Positions 39,098-48,474 of a stretch of 58,975 nt of DNA are shown piece by piece. Numbering within the stretch: the first letter of the stretch is position 1; each line of letters begins with the position of its first letter. Under the pieces are notes generated by a model. The model ran no database searches and was not told where the DNA came from. It worked only from the letters and a program-made list of their open reading frames with translations. Source of the stretch: CAZUVM01 sp964623885 (GTDB lineage Bacteria; Verrucomicrobiota; Verrucomicrobiia; Limisphaerales; UBA8199); assembly GCA_964623885.1 (NCBI GenBank), contig CAZUVM010000176.1:1-58975 (forward strand), in the 5' to 3' direction. Both the position numbers and the translations under genes were made by a program.

Positions 39098-41645
39098 GGA
39101 TCGGGGAAGGGTTCCGCAGCGGAACCAGATGCGCCTTGGTTTGCCCAAAAACAGACTGAAGTTCCTGAAAAATTGGTGGAGCGCCATCGATGGCGCCGGC
39201 CCGGCCAAGGTCCTCAAGTTTTTGAGCAAGTTGAACAAGCCGTTTGGCCCCCAGATTCAAGGCCATGCTTTTAATGGCATGGGCATGAAATTCGAGTTGA
39301 GCCGGATCCTTGAGGGATTGAGAAAGTTGGTTTAGGCGCTCTGGAGCGCCATCAAGAAAGAGTTCGATCAGCTCCTTCAGCATCGGGGCGCCATCCTCCG
39401 CAGGCATGGCACGCAGTTCCGCCAGCAAACTCTGATCGAGCAGCGCTTCAATCGGCAGCGCGGTGTTGCGGAAAAACGACGTGGTATCGCCTCGTTTCGA
39501 TTTGGTCGGCCCCCACTTCTCCAGCGCAGCCTGCAGCTCGACGATGCGCACCGGTTTGGAAATGTAATCATCCATGCCGGCCGCAAGGCACTTCTCGCGA
39601 TCGCCCATGAGGGCATTACCGGTCATGGCGATAATGCACGGGCGGCGTCCAGCCGGCCAACGCTCGCATATCAGGCGGGACGCTTCCAGCCCGTCCATTT
39701 CCGGCATCTGCACGTCGAGGAAGATCAAATCATACACTTTGGCTTCCAGCGCTTTGAGCACCTCCAGCCCATTATTGGCGAGGTCGGCGCGGTAGCCGAG
39801 TTTGTTTAAGACGCTGAGCCCCACTTTCTGATTGATGGGATTATCGTCCGCCAGCAGCAGGCGCAAAGGCAAGCGCTGGGCCAAGCCCGTATCGAGGCTG
39901 GGGGCGGTCGGCGCTTTTTTCTCACGCTGAAGTTGAATGCTCATGGCCCGGCAGAGGGCATCGAGTAATTGCGCCGGCCGGATGGGTTTGTGAACATAAC
40001 CAGAAACGCCGGCTTCGAATGCGCGAACATCGTCGCCGCGCAGACGGGTGGAGGTGAGCAGTAGGAGCGGGATGTACCGGCCCGCGGGATGATTGCGGAC
40101 CTGGGCGGCGAGCGCAAGGCCATCGAGGTCGGGCAACTGCAAATCCAGGATGATCGCGTCAAAAGCATTCTCGCCATTCAGCAATTGCAGAGCCGCATTG
40201 CTGTCGTCAGCCCCCTCGACGAGCATGCCCCATTGGGCAGCGCGCGACCCGATGAGTCGCTGATTGGTCGGGTTGTCCTCGATAACCAGCAACCGCTTGC
40301 CGGCCAGTTGAAGTTGCGGCCCTTGCCAGGCCGGAGGAGCAGAGCCCGCCGAGGCTCGGGCGACGATGGTGAAGTGAAAAGTAGCGCCTTTGCCGGCTTC
40401 GCTCTCGACCCAAATTTTGCCGCCCAAGAGTTCCGCCAGACGTTTGGAAATAGCCAAACCCAGGCCGGTGCCCCCGTACTGACGCGTGGTTGACGCGTCG
40501 ACTTGCTGGAATGATTTAAACAACCGGCTTTGCTTTTCAACCGGAATGCCAATCCCGGTGTCGTGGACGGAGAAATGCAGCAGCCACTCCTCGGGATGGC
40601 GAAGGAACTCCGTGTCGTGCTGCTGGCCGGGCGCCGCACTGCGCGGGCTCCGGCCCGCGGCCGACACCTCGATGACTACCTCGCCCTGGGCCGTGAACTT
40701 AACGGCATTGCTCACCAGGTTCACGAGGATCTGCCGCAGCCGAGTGACGTCGCTGACGAGTATCTTCGGCAAGGCGTCATCCACATTGTAAGCCAGGTCG
40801 AGTTTCTTCTCGCTCGCTTTTGGACCCAATAAATCAAGCGCCTCTTCGATGCAGGTGTGCAGTTCGAAAGGATGATTTTCCAACTCAAGCTTGCCGGACT
40901 CGATCTTGGAAAAGTCGAGAATATCATTGATGATCGTCAACAGCGCGTCCGCACTGCTGCGCGTGGCTTCGACGTAATCACGCTGCTCGTCGGTCAACTC
41001 GGTATCGAGCAGCAGTGCCGTCATGCCCAGCACCCCGTTCATCGGCGTACGGATTTCATGACTCATGTTGGCTAGAAACTGAGATTTGGCGAGCGTGGCT
41101 TCTTCGAGCTTCTGATTTAACGAAATCAGGTCGGTATTGACCTCGATGAGGCGTTGCTGGCTTTCGCGGAGAGCACGATAGGCAGCGTCCCGTTGGAGCA
41201 CGTTCAGGAAGGCCCGCGAATGATAGCGGATGCGCGCGATCAGTTCGATTTTGTCAGGGAGCTTTACCAGATAATCATTGGCGCCCAGCGCGAATGCCTG
41301 GCCCTTCACCTGGGGATTCTCGTTAGTTGAAAGCACAATTATCGGGGTCTCACGCGTTCCCGGATTGGATCGGTACTGATTGACAAGGGTGAGGCCGTCG
41401 ATCCCAGGCATGACCAGGTCTTGCAGGATGACAGTGGGCCGAATCTGATTGGCCACCGTAATCGCCTCGCGAGCCTCCGCGCAATAATGGAAATCGATGT
41501 CCGGCTGATTAGCGAGTGCCCGTCGCACAGCTTCGCAGACCATGGCCTGGTCGTCGACCAGTAGCACCATGACATGGTAATCGGAGGCCGGATTGAGGCC
41601 GGCCGGTTGCCCGCCAAACGGACAGCTGGTTGCCAGGTCAGTCAT
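39087..41645 (-). CDS. Hybrid histidine kinase (REC-HisKA-HATPase-REC-REC-Hpt)
   Basis: An 852-aa multidomain signalling protein. An N-terminal receiver has Asp in VILQDLVMPGIDG. A coiled coil leads to HisKA with NMSHEIRTPMNG and an ATPase with NLVSNAVKFT, DTGIGIP and GGTGLGLAISKR. Two more receivers follow (AIILDLQLPDLDG and LIFLDVQMPEMDG), then a C-terminal Hpt domain with the His in AHAIKSMALNLGA. There is no GGDEF or DNA-binding domain. It occupies the place of the wspR diguanylate cyclase at the end of a Wsp-like operon. ATG 41645 is chosen; a TTG at 41732 overlapping the cheB stop is possible. Confidence 0.88.
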   Translation of the reverse strand: MTDLATSCPFGGQPAGLNPASDYHVMVLLVDDQAMVCEAVRRALANQPDIDFHYCAEAREAITVANQIRPTVILQDLVMPGIDGLTLVNQYRSNPGTRETPIIVLSTNENPQVKGQAFALGANDYLVKLPDKIELIARIRYHSRAFLNVLQRDAAYRALRESQQRLIEVNTDLISLNQKLEEATLAKSQFLANMSHEIRTPMNGVLGMTALLLDTELTDEQRDYVEATRSSADALLTIINDILDFSKIESGKLELENHPFELHTCIEEALDLLGPKASEKKLDLAYNVDDALPKILVSDVTRLRQILVNLVSNAVKFTAQGEVVIEVSAAGRSPRSAAPGQQHDTEFLRHPEEWLLHFSVHDTGIGIPVEKQSRLFKSFQQVDASTTRQYGGTGLGLAISKRLAELLGGKIWVESEAGKGATFHFTIVARASAGSAPPAWQGPQLQLAGKRLLVIEDNPTNQRLIGSRAAQWGMLVEGADDSNAALQLLNGENAFDAIILDLQLPDLDGLALAAQVRNHPAGRYIPLLLLTSTRLRGDDVRAFEAGVSGYVHKPIRPAQLLDALCRAMSIQLQREKKAPTAPSLDTGLAQRLPLRLLLADDNPINQKVGLSVLNKLGYRADLANNGLEVLKALEAKVYDLIFLDVQMPEMDGLEASRLICERWPAGRRPCIIAMTGNALMGDREKCLAAGMDDYISKPVRIVELQAALEKWGPTKSKRGDTTSFFRNTALPIEALLDQSLLAELRAMPAEDGAPMLKELIELFLDGAPERLNQLSQSLKDPAQLEFHAHAIKSMALNLGAKRLVQLAQKLEDLGRAGAIDGAPPIFQELQSVFGQTKAHLVPLRNPSPIRAS

Positions 41646-41728
41646 GGATCCAGTGTGTAGAGGCCAAGCCAGCACACTCCCCCAAGCTTGTGGCCTGACG
41701 GATAACTCCGGCCGGACTGGCGTTTGAA

Positions 41729-42796
41729 TCAACTTTCGGCATCAATGCTCAACGCGGGACGTTGCCTGTTTCGGTGCGTCACGAGCCGAACCAACCGAGG
41801 GGCGATGCGCTCCAGGGGTAGGATTTCGTCGGCGGCGGCAAGTTCGATCGCGGCTTTAGGCATGCCAAACACGGCGCTGCTGGGCTGGTCCTGGACCAGC
41901 GTATGATGGCCGCCTTGTCGCAACAAGCGCAAACCCTCGGCCCCATCCCGGCCCATCCCCGTCAGCAGCACCCCAATCACCTGGCCTTCCCAGAACTTGT
42001 CGATGCTGTTGAAGAAAGCATCAATGGAAGGCCGGTACAAGCCCTGCAATGGCCTTTGGACGTAACCCACGCGTCCCGGTCCGTTGAAAACGAGATGGTC
42101 GTCACCCGCGGCAAGCAGGACCGTGCCGTTTTGGATCAACTCGCCTTCGCGCGCCAGACGCACCGTCAAGGGCGTCTGATAATCCAGCCAACTGGCGAGA
42201 CCTGGAGCAAACTGGGAATCGACGTGTTGGACGATAACGATCGCGGCTGGAAACCCTTCGGGCAGATTGGCCAGTATTCGCGCCAAGGCAGAAGGTCCGC
42301 CCGCTGAAGCCCCGATGGCAATCAGGCAATCAGCCCTGCGAACCAGCCGCCGCAAATAACCACGCGCCGCATCCGACCGCTGGGAGTTGCTCGTGCCGAC
42401 TAGTTTTCCCAGCATCTCCACCTTGGCCAGCAAGGCATCGGCCCCTTTGCAGCTTTCGGAAAAGTGCAGCACGGGCGTGTTGGTAACATCGAGAGCGCCG
42501 GCACCCATAGCTTCGAAAACTTTGCCCTGGTTATCAGTCACGTTGGCGGTGACAATCAGAATGGCGCACGGAGTCTGGCTCATGATCCGCCGGGTCGCTT
42601 CCACCCCGTCCATCCTCGGCATAATTAAATCCATCAAAATCAAATCGGGCCGGTCGCGCCGGCAGCATTCGACAGCCTCAACACCGTCGTAAGCGACCCA
42701 GGCAATCTCATGGGATCCGTCACGCAGGAGGACCTGACGGATGGCTTCCACCGCGAGCGGGAGATCATTGACAATCGCAATGAGCATATGAATCAA
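41729..42796 (-). CDS. CheB-type protein-glutamate methylesterase (WspF-like)
   Basis: A 355-aa two-domain protein. The receiver has Asp56 in LILMDLIMPRMDG; after a linker the esterase domain keeps its full triad: Ser164 in IGASAGGPSA, His191 in VQHVDS and Asp284 in TGMGRDGAEG. It would demethylate or deamidate the MCP of this cluster and reset the signal. Notably no CheR methyltransferase gene is present in the cluster. It lies 16 nt after the cheA-like gene. ATG 42787 is an alternative start. Confidence 0.92.
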   Translation of the reverse strand: MIHMLIAIVNDLPLAVEAIRQVLLRDGSHEIAWVAYDGVEAVECCRRDRPDLILMDLIMPRMDGVEATRRIMSQTPCAILIVTANVTDNQGKVFEAMGAGALDVTNTPVLHFSESCKGADALLAKVEMLGKLVGTSNSQRSDAARGYLRRLVRRADCLIAIGASAGGPSALARILANLPEGFPAAIVIVQHVDSQFAPGLASWLDYQTPLTVRLAREGELIQNGTVLLAAGDDHLVFNGPGRVGYVQRPLQGLYRPSIDAFFNSIDKFWEGQVIGVLLTGMGRDGAEGLRLLRQGGHHTLVQDQPSSAVFGMPKAAIELAAADEILPLERIAPRLVRLVTHRNRQRPALSIDAES

Positions 42797-42812
42797 CCGT
42801 AACGACCATGGT

Positions 42813-45221
42813 TCATGGAACGCCCTCCGGGGCTGCGCCCGCTGAATATAGGTTTTCAGGTTCCCCGATTAAATCGACCACAGCCTGCAGCAGGCTGTTA
42901 TCATCAAAGCTGCCTTTGGTCAGGTAACAATCAGCGCCCGCCTCCAAGCCCCGCAACCGGTCCGCCTCGCGATCCTTGTAAGAGATGATAAGGACCGGGA
43001 TCGATTTAAGCCGTGGATCCTTTTTGATGAGAGCGGCGAGTTCCATGCCGTCAAGCCTTGGCATATCGATATCCGTAATCACGAGGTCGAAGCGCTCCGC
43101 CCTGACCGCGTTCCACGCTTCCATTCCGTCGACGGCCACTTCGGTATGGTACCCCCGGGCGGCCAAAAGTTTGCGCTCCAACTCGCGAACCGTCAACGAG
43201 TCGTCAGCAATTAGAATGCGTTTGGAAACAACGGGTGGAAGGTCCAGCCGATGCCGTTGAACGTTGACCATGCCTTCGACCACCAGTTTTTCGATCGAGC
43301 GCACCAGATCTTCGATGTCGAGAATAAGCACCGGCGCGCCGTCCTCCATTAAGGCGGCTGCGCTGATATCGCGCAGCTTGCCCAGTCGAGGGTCCAACGG
43401 CTGGACGACCAGTTCCCGTTCGCCGAGAAACCGATCCACGACGACTCCGTACCGGTTGTTGCGATCGCCAAGAATTACGACCGGCAGGTCGCCACTTGAT
43501 GGCTCTGGTTCGCCGCATTCCAGCACCTGATGCGCGGTGAGCAACCCGACTTGTTGGTCGCCAAAGCGGAAGTGGGGCCGGCCTTCCAGCGTTTCCACCT
43601 CCTGGCGCGGCACTTTCAGCGCGCGCGTAATCTGGCTTAGGGGGACGGCGTATGGTTCACCGGCCACCTCGACCAGCAGCGCCCGGAGCACGGAAAGGGT
43701 CAGTGGCAATTGCAATTGCACACGGAGCCCCAACCCGGGTTGGTTTTGGAGACGAATCGAGCCACGAACGGTCTTGACCATGTTTTGGACAACGTCCAGG
43801 CCAAAACCACGCCCCGAGATTTCTGTAACCGTCTCCTTAAGCGTGAAGCCGGGAAGAAACAGGAATTCCAAGAGTTCAGACTCGGTGAGTTTTTCAGCTA
43901 CTGCCGCAGTCGCCAGGTGCTTTTCAACAACTGCCCGGCGTACGCGTTCCGGATCGACCCCGCCGCCGTCATCGGTCACCGTGACGAGCAGAACGCCAGC
44001 GCTATGGCGCGCTTCAAGTCCAATAGTGCACTCCGCAGATTTTCCGACTCGGCGGCGCGTCTCGACCGGCTCACAGCCGTGATCCACAGCGTTGCGCAGC
44101 AGGTGCGCCACCGGGGTTTCGAGGCGTTCCAGGATATCGCGATCCACTTGCGTATTCTCGCCATATATCTCCAGCTTGATTTCCTTGCCAAGCGACCGAG
44201 CGAGGTCACGCACCATCCTTGGGAAGCGGCGCACGCCGTCGCTGAAGGGGCGCATCCGCGTGCGCAGTACTTCGAGGTAAAGGCGTTGCGACAGGTGGGC
44301 CGAACGGCGATCGAACATGTCCAATTCCTGCATCCGGTCGGCCAGGAACTTCTGGCAGCCACCAACGCGGTGCAGCAGGTCATTGACAGACGTGCGGGCG
44401 CCTTCCTGGTGATCGTTCTCGATCGCAGAACGCAGGAACTCAAGTTGCCTTGTCAGATCCATGTGCTGCCGCTTGAGGCGCTCAAGCGAATCAGCGAAGG
44501 GCCGCAACCAGCGGGATTCCACCAGCGACTCCCCTGCCAACGCAAGCAACCGGTTCAGGTTCTCGGCGGTCAACCGCAGAACCCGCTCGGTGTTTTCCTG
44601 CTTCCGAAACACCAGCACGGGAGTTGGTCCATCCGGCTGGACCGTCAACCCGGGTTTCGTCCAGGAGTCAGCAACGGGCAACCCTTCCGCCGAAACTTTG
44701 GAAACATCATCTGGCACTTTCGCCATCGAGACCGACGCTGCTCCGGTCGGCGTGTCGGATTGAGGACGCACGGGTTTTCGAGGCGATTTGGCCGCCGCCT
44801 GCAACGGTGCCATCAGTTCGGCAAGAGAAGAAAGGAACAGTTTTATGCCGGCGGCATTGTCGCTTTCCCAACCGGCCAGACCGGCCTCAGAACGCCTGGC
44901 TAATTGCCCGAGCAGATCGACACCCCGGAACAGCACGTCCATTTCCGCCCGGCTCAGGCGCAATTCGCCTCGCTGGGCCGCAACGAAGGAATCTTCCAAA
45001 GCATGGGCTACGCGAACGGCCGCTTGAAGATTGACGATACGGGCGGCGCCTTTCAGCGAATGCGCGGCGCGCATCAGCATTTCAAAAGCTTGCGGCGTAG
45101 CGGGAGTGCGTTCGAGTTCGAGAAGACCAGCCGTGAGGATTGCCGTTTGATTTTCGGCTTCCGCACGAAACAACTCGAACATGGAAGCGCCGCTGAGTTC
45201 TTCGGAGCCGCGCTGGTTCAT
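42813..45221 (-). CDS. CheA-type hybrid histidine kinase with receiver (WspE-like)
   Basis: An 802-aa chemosensory kinase. An N-terminal Hpt domain has His54 in AAHSLKGAARIV; a linker is followed by dimerisation and HATPase domains (LRNAVDHGCEP, GRGFGLDVVQNMV). A CheW-like regulatory domain comes next, and a fused C-terminal receiver has DLVITDIDMPRLDG. The kinase-receiver fusion is the WspE layout. The ATG at 45221 overlaps the upstream cheW-like stop (ATGA), giving strong support for this start over 45290. Confidence 0.92.
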   Translation of the reverse strand: MNQRGSEELSGASMFELFRAEAENQTAILTAGLLELERTPATPQAFEMLMRAAHSLKGAARIVNLQAAVRVAHALEDSFVAAQRGELRLSRAEMDVLFRGVDLLGQLARRSEAGLAGWESDNAAGIKLFLSSLAELMAPLQAAAKSPRKPVRPQSDTPTGAASVSMAKVPDDVSKVSAEGLPVADSWTKPGLTVQPDGPTPVLVFRKQENTERVLRLTAENLNRLLALAGESLVESRWLRPFADSLERLKRQHMDLTRQLEFLRSAIENDHQEGARTSVNDLLHRVGGCQKFLADRMQELDMFDRRSAHLSQRLYLEVLRTRMRPFSDGVRRFPRMVRDLARSLGKEIKLEIYGENTQVDRDILERLETPVAHLLRNAVDHGCEPVETRRRVGKSAECTIGLEARHSAGVLLVTVTDDGGGVDPERVRRAVVEKHLATAAVAEKLTESELLEFLFLPGFTLKETVTEISGRGFGLDVVQNMVKTVRGSIRLQNQPGLGLRVQLQLPLTLSVLRALLVEVAGEPYAVPLSQITRALKVPRQEVETLEGRPHFRFGDQQVGLLTAHQVLECGEPEPSSGDLPVVILGDRNNRYGVVVDRFLGERELVVQPLDPRLGKLRDISAAALMEDGAPVLILDIEDLVRSIEKLVVEGMVNVQRHRLDLPPVVSKRILIADDSLTVRELERKLLAARGYHTEVAVDGMEAWNAVRAERFDLVITDIDMPRLDGMELAALIKKDPRLKSIPVLIISYKDREADRLRGLEAGADCYLTKGSFDDNSLLQAVVDLIGEPENLYSAGAAPEGVP

Positions 45222-45937
45222 GCCAACCTCCCGTTCAACGCGCTGAAAACCGCGTCCGCATCCAGCAGACCCGCGGAACGTTCGGACCAATAAAGGATGT
45301 GCTCGATAAAGGTTGGGTTGGATTTGGCAACAGTAGCCGGGGCGTTCTTTAGCTCATCGGGGTGGAACCGGTGAGGCCCGCGCACCTCATCGACCGGGAA
45401 GCCAAAGCGACTGCCTTCCCAATGGACCACAATGAGGCGATCATAACGATTCGCAAGAATCGGCGTTGGCGTTCGCGCATCCAGGTTCAGGAGATGCGCA
45501 AGAGAAACGCAGATTAGAAGTTCACCCCGCACATTGGCCAACCCCAAAACCAACCCTTGGCGCCGGTGCGGCAAGGAGTGAATGTAGCGGTGCTCGGCGA
45601 CTTCCTGAAAGATCCGGGTCGGCAAAGCCAGCCATTCCTCCCCTAAACGAAACAACACCGCGGACACCAGGGCCGTCGGGCGCGGCTTTCGTTCAGTGGA
45701 AAAATGTTTTGTCGATTCCTGACGGTAATCGGCGGGCAGCGCTCGATTGAGCAGTTGAACCCCCGCCGCAGAATAAACCGGGCAATTACGGCAATGAATA
45801 AACCGCGCGAGTTCCTGGCAGGTTCCATTGCCATAAACGCCGGCCGTGTTCCAGCACGCCGGAGGTGCCGCGCCACCCGGGCTGCTCGGACTCACCGATA
45901 AGCCAGAACGGACAAGCACCAGGTCAGTGGAGGCCAT
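45218..45937 (-). CDS. CheW-like coupling protein (WspD-like)
   Basis: A 239-aa coupling protein. The N-terminal 90 residues carry a Cys-rich segment containing CWNTAGVYGNGTCQEL and HCRNCPVYSAAG, typical of WspD rather than plain CheW; four cysteines could bind metal, which is an inference. The C-terminal CheW domain (about 90-225) includes LVLGLANVRGELLICVSL. It would couple the MCP to the kinase. It overlaps the cheA-like start by 4 nt. Only 71 nt separate it from the upstream cheW, where wspC (CheR) normally lies. Confidence 0.88.
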   Translation of the reverse strand: MASTDLVLVRSGLSVSPSSPGGAAPPACWNTAGVYGNGTCQELARFIHCRNCPVYSAAGVQLLNRALPADYRQESTKHFSTERKPRPTALVSAVLFRLGEEWLALPTRIFQEVAEHRYIHSLPHRRQGLVLGLANVRGELLICVSLAHLLNLDARTPTPILANRYDRLIVVHWEGSRFGFPVDEVRGPHRFHPDELKNAPATVAKSNPTFIEHILYWSERSAGLLDADAVFSALNGRLA

Positions 45938-46008
45938 AGAGCGTGGTTAGCTATTAAGGCACAGCGGGCCCCGCGCCCAATTGTTCATCAAACACCTTCA
46001 TGGCCGGT

Positions 46009-46476
46009 TCAGGAAGCAAGGACCGATGGTTGAGAGAACAGCAGGTTACGAACCGGTTCGGATAACAAATATTCTTCACGCAGGCATTGCACCGGGCCCT
46101 TGGCATCGACAAAAACCGGCCCGAGATACGGGGCTGAACGCACCGGACCAGTCGGGGCTGAGAACTCGGCGGGATCTTTGTGGAGCAAGTCCGTCGCGTT
46201 TTCGGCAATCAGTCCCAGCAGGTGCCCCCGCCCAATGAGATCCGTGTAATTGACGATGATGATCCGCGTGCTCAAGCGCTCGGCACAAGGCCTTCCCAAG
46301 GTCAGCTCGGAAAGATCAATGGCGGGGACCGGCTTGCCTCGATAGTTGATGATCCCGGCTACGGCTGCGGGCGCCTGGGGCAAACGCTTCAATTCCAGCA
46401 AGGGCACGACCTCGATCACACTGGTGGCCTGCAGCGCATAGCGCACGTCGCCCAATTGGAAAAGCAAAAATAGCAT
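46009..46476 (-). CDS. CheW-like coupling protein (WspB-like)
   Basis: A 155-aa CheW-domain protein. The ATG at 46476 (MLFLLFQLGDVRYALQ) is preferred because earlier in-frame residues are not CheW-like and overlap the MCP gene. Core motifs are ATSVIEVVPLLELKRLP and VAGIINYRGKPVPAIDLSEL. As the second coupling protein of the cluster it corresponds to WspB by gene order. It starts 31 nt after the MCP stop. Confidence 0.88.
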   Translation of the reverse strand: MLFLLFQLGDVRYALQATSVIEVVPLLELKRLPQAPAAVAGIINYRGKPVPAIDLSELTLGRPCAERLSTRIIIVNYTDLIGRGHLLGLIAENATDLLHKDPAEFSAPTGPVRSAPYLGPVFVDAKGPVQCLREEYLLSEPVRNLLFSQPSVLAS

Positions 46477-46507
46477 AGCAGGTATAATCAGTAGCGTACA
46501 TCTGCCT

Positions 46508-48175
46508 TCATAGCTGTCCCCCATCCACGTTCCGGGACAAACTGCCATTTCCATTCCCGTTGCCCAATTTGAAGCGCGCCACACTGGTCTGCAAACCGCG
46601 AGCAGCGCCATTGAGCTGCTCGATCGCCAGGTTCGATTGACGCAACGACTCGGCAGTCTGCTGAGCTGCTTCGCTTAGCTGGATCAGGGTCTCACTGATC
46701 TGTTGGGCACCAGTTGCCTGCGCATGCATGCCCTCGTTCACCGTTTGGAACCGCGGTGAAAGCGTCTGGACCTGATGGATAATTTGCGCAAGATGCGCGC
46801 TGACCTGCCGCACTTCTTCAACACCGCGGCGAACCTCCTCGGAAAACTGATCCATACCCATGACGCCGGCAGCCACAGCGGACTGCATTTCTTTCACCAT
46901 CTTTTCGATATCGTAGGTCGCCACGGCTGTCTGATCGGCCAGCCGCCGGATTTCCATTGCAACAACGGCAAACCCCAACCCATATTCGCCCGCTTTTTCA
47001 GCCTCAATAGCGGCATTGAGCGAGAGCAGGTTCGTTTGATCGGCCACTTTTGTTATGGTGGTCACCACGGAGTTGATGTTGCTGGTCTTTTCGCTGAGCG
47101 CGGCCAACTTGGCGGTAATTGTTCCTGAGGCGTCCATGATCTGATGCATATTGGCCTCCATCCGTGCAATAGATGCCTGACCACTACCCGCCAATTGCGC
47201 GGTCGCTTCCGCAACACCATTGACCTCATTCATGGTTGTCACCAATTCCTGCGAAGTGACCGAGATCTGCTTCGAAGTGGCTCCGATTTGGGCGGTGGTG
47301 GCGGCAATTTCATGCGCGGTGCTTTGCTGTTCCTTGGCGGTGGCAGCGATTTGCGTCGCAGTAGTATTGACCTGTATGCCGGAACGCTGTACCTGGCCGA
47401 CCAAATCAGAAAGATCGTCGGCGAGGCGGTTCAACCCCTGGCCGAGGACGCCGAATTCGTCCTTTCGCTCCAGACTCAGGCGTTCAGAAAAATCCCCATG
47501 CCGCATCCGCTCAAGGGTGGCAACCAGCCGATTCAGCGGCTCGGCGATGGCAGCGGACTGGAACCTCCCAACGAGTAGACTGGCCAGCAGCACCAAAACC
47601 AGGCAGGTAATTCCGATCAGAGAAACTGTCTGCGCCCGGACGGATTGCGCGCTGTTGACGGATTGAATTTGCTGGGCTAGCTGCCGAAAGATAGCGTCAC
47701 GCTGCTTGCTGAGGGCGGGGTAATTGGCATTAAAGTAAGTCTCCGCGTTTACCGGGTCTGTTTCAGTGGATTCAAGCACTCGAGCACGGAAATGTCCAAG
47801 CGTGCCGGCCGCCGTCCCAAACGTGAAATCGTTTAGCTCCCGCACCGCGGACATGAGCTCCGGGAATTCGTGGAATGAGGTTTCCAGGAAGTAAAGCTTG
47901 GACTTGAGGTCGCTTTCGGCTGTGCTGAGGGACGTTGTCAGACGACGATGCTCCCATTCGTCTTTTGGCCGGAGCGAAAGCCCGCGTAGCGCGTCGCTCA
48001 TCAGCAGCACATCGTAATAAATGCCCTCCTGCCGGCCCAGCAGTTGCTCGCGGCGTTCGTCGGCGCCAGACCGTTCGTCTTCCACCCACAACGCCAAACC
48101 AACTCCTGCCAGCAAGAGCATTACCAGTAGGAACAACGCCGTTTGGAGGTGCTGCCGAATCGTCCGCGACTTCAT
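46508..48175 (-). CDS. Methyl-accepting chemotaxis protein (WspA-like)
   Basis: A 555-aa membrane receptor. TM1 is near residues 10-30, the periplasmic helical sensor domain spans about 31-185, and TM2 lies near 188-208. A HAMP domain (EPLNRLVATLERMRHGDFSE) precedes the long signalling coiled coil. The tip reads DQTNLLSLNAAIEAEKAGEY with FAVVAMEIRRLADQTA, close to the WspA type. The start is ATG 48175, giving a normal basic n-region before TM1. It heads the operon. The 299-nt gap to the divergent dehydrogenase-like gene shows no clear promoter. Confidence 0.9.
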   Translation of the reverse strand: MKSRTIRQHLQTALFLLVMLLLAGVGLALWVEDERSGADERREQLLGRQEGIYYDVLLMSDALRGLSLRPKDEWEHRRLTTSLSTAESDLKSKLYFLETSFHEFPELMSAVRELNDFTFGTAAGTLGHFRARVLESTETDPVNAETYFNANYPALSKQRDAIFRQLAQQIQSVNSAQSVRAQTVSLIGITCLVLVLLASLLVGRFQSAAIAEPLNRLVATLERMRHGDFSERLSLERKDEFGVLGQGLNRLADDLSDLVGQVQRSGIQVNTTATQIAATAKEQQSTAHEIAATTAQIGATSKQISVTSQELVTTMNEVNGVAEATAQLAGSGQASIARMEANMHQIMDASGTITAKLAALSEKTSNINSVVTTITKVADQTNLLSLNAAIEAEKAGEYGLGFAVVAMEIRRLADQTAVATYDIEKMVKEMQSAVAAGVMGMDQFSEEVRRGVEEVRQVSAHLAQIIHQVQTLSPRFQTVNEGMHAQATGAQQISETLIQLSEAAQQTAESLRQSNLAIEQLNGAARGLQTSVARFKLGNGNGNGSLSRNVDGGQL

Positions 48176-48474
48176 AGGGGTGCAACCCACGCCCCAGGGG
48201 GGCGTACAGGGACACGTCTCCACGTCACGTCTGATGTGCCTGTAATTTCCATGGTTAGTCGGTTATCAGCGTCCTCATTATTAGCCGTTTCCAGCCTGAA
48301 AAACAAGGATGTTCTTGGATTGTATTGCCTCCGGATGGCTTTGTTTTCGCGAGCATCACACCCTTCGCGTACCAGGTTGTTCCCGCTTCTCATTCATGAG
48401 CTGGAGTTGCCAGGGACCTTCTGGCTTGCCAGTCCCCTGCCCTTTTATCTATTGGTGTCGGCCCACTGGCCATT

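Noticed and set aside
39098..39238. Longer LD-carboxypeptidase starting at ATG 39238
   Set aside because: It would overlap the Hpt domain of the hybrid kinase by 152 nt, and the extra 47 residues do not resemble the S66 family; GTG 39097 fits better.
45938..46008. Remnant of wspC (CheR) between the two cheW genes
   Set aside because: The 71-nt gap is too short and no CheR motif can be read in any frame.
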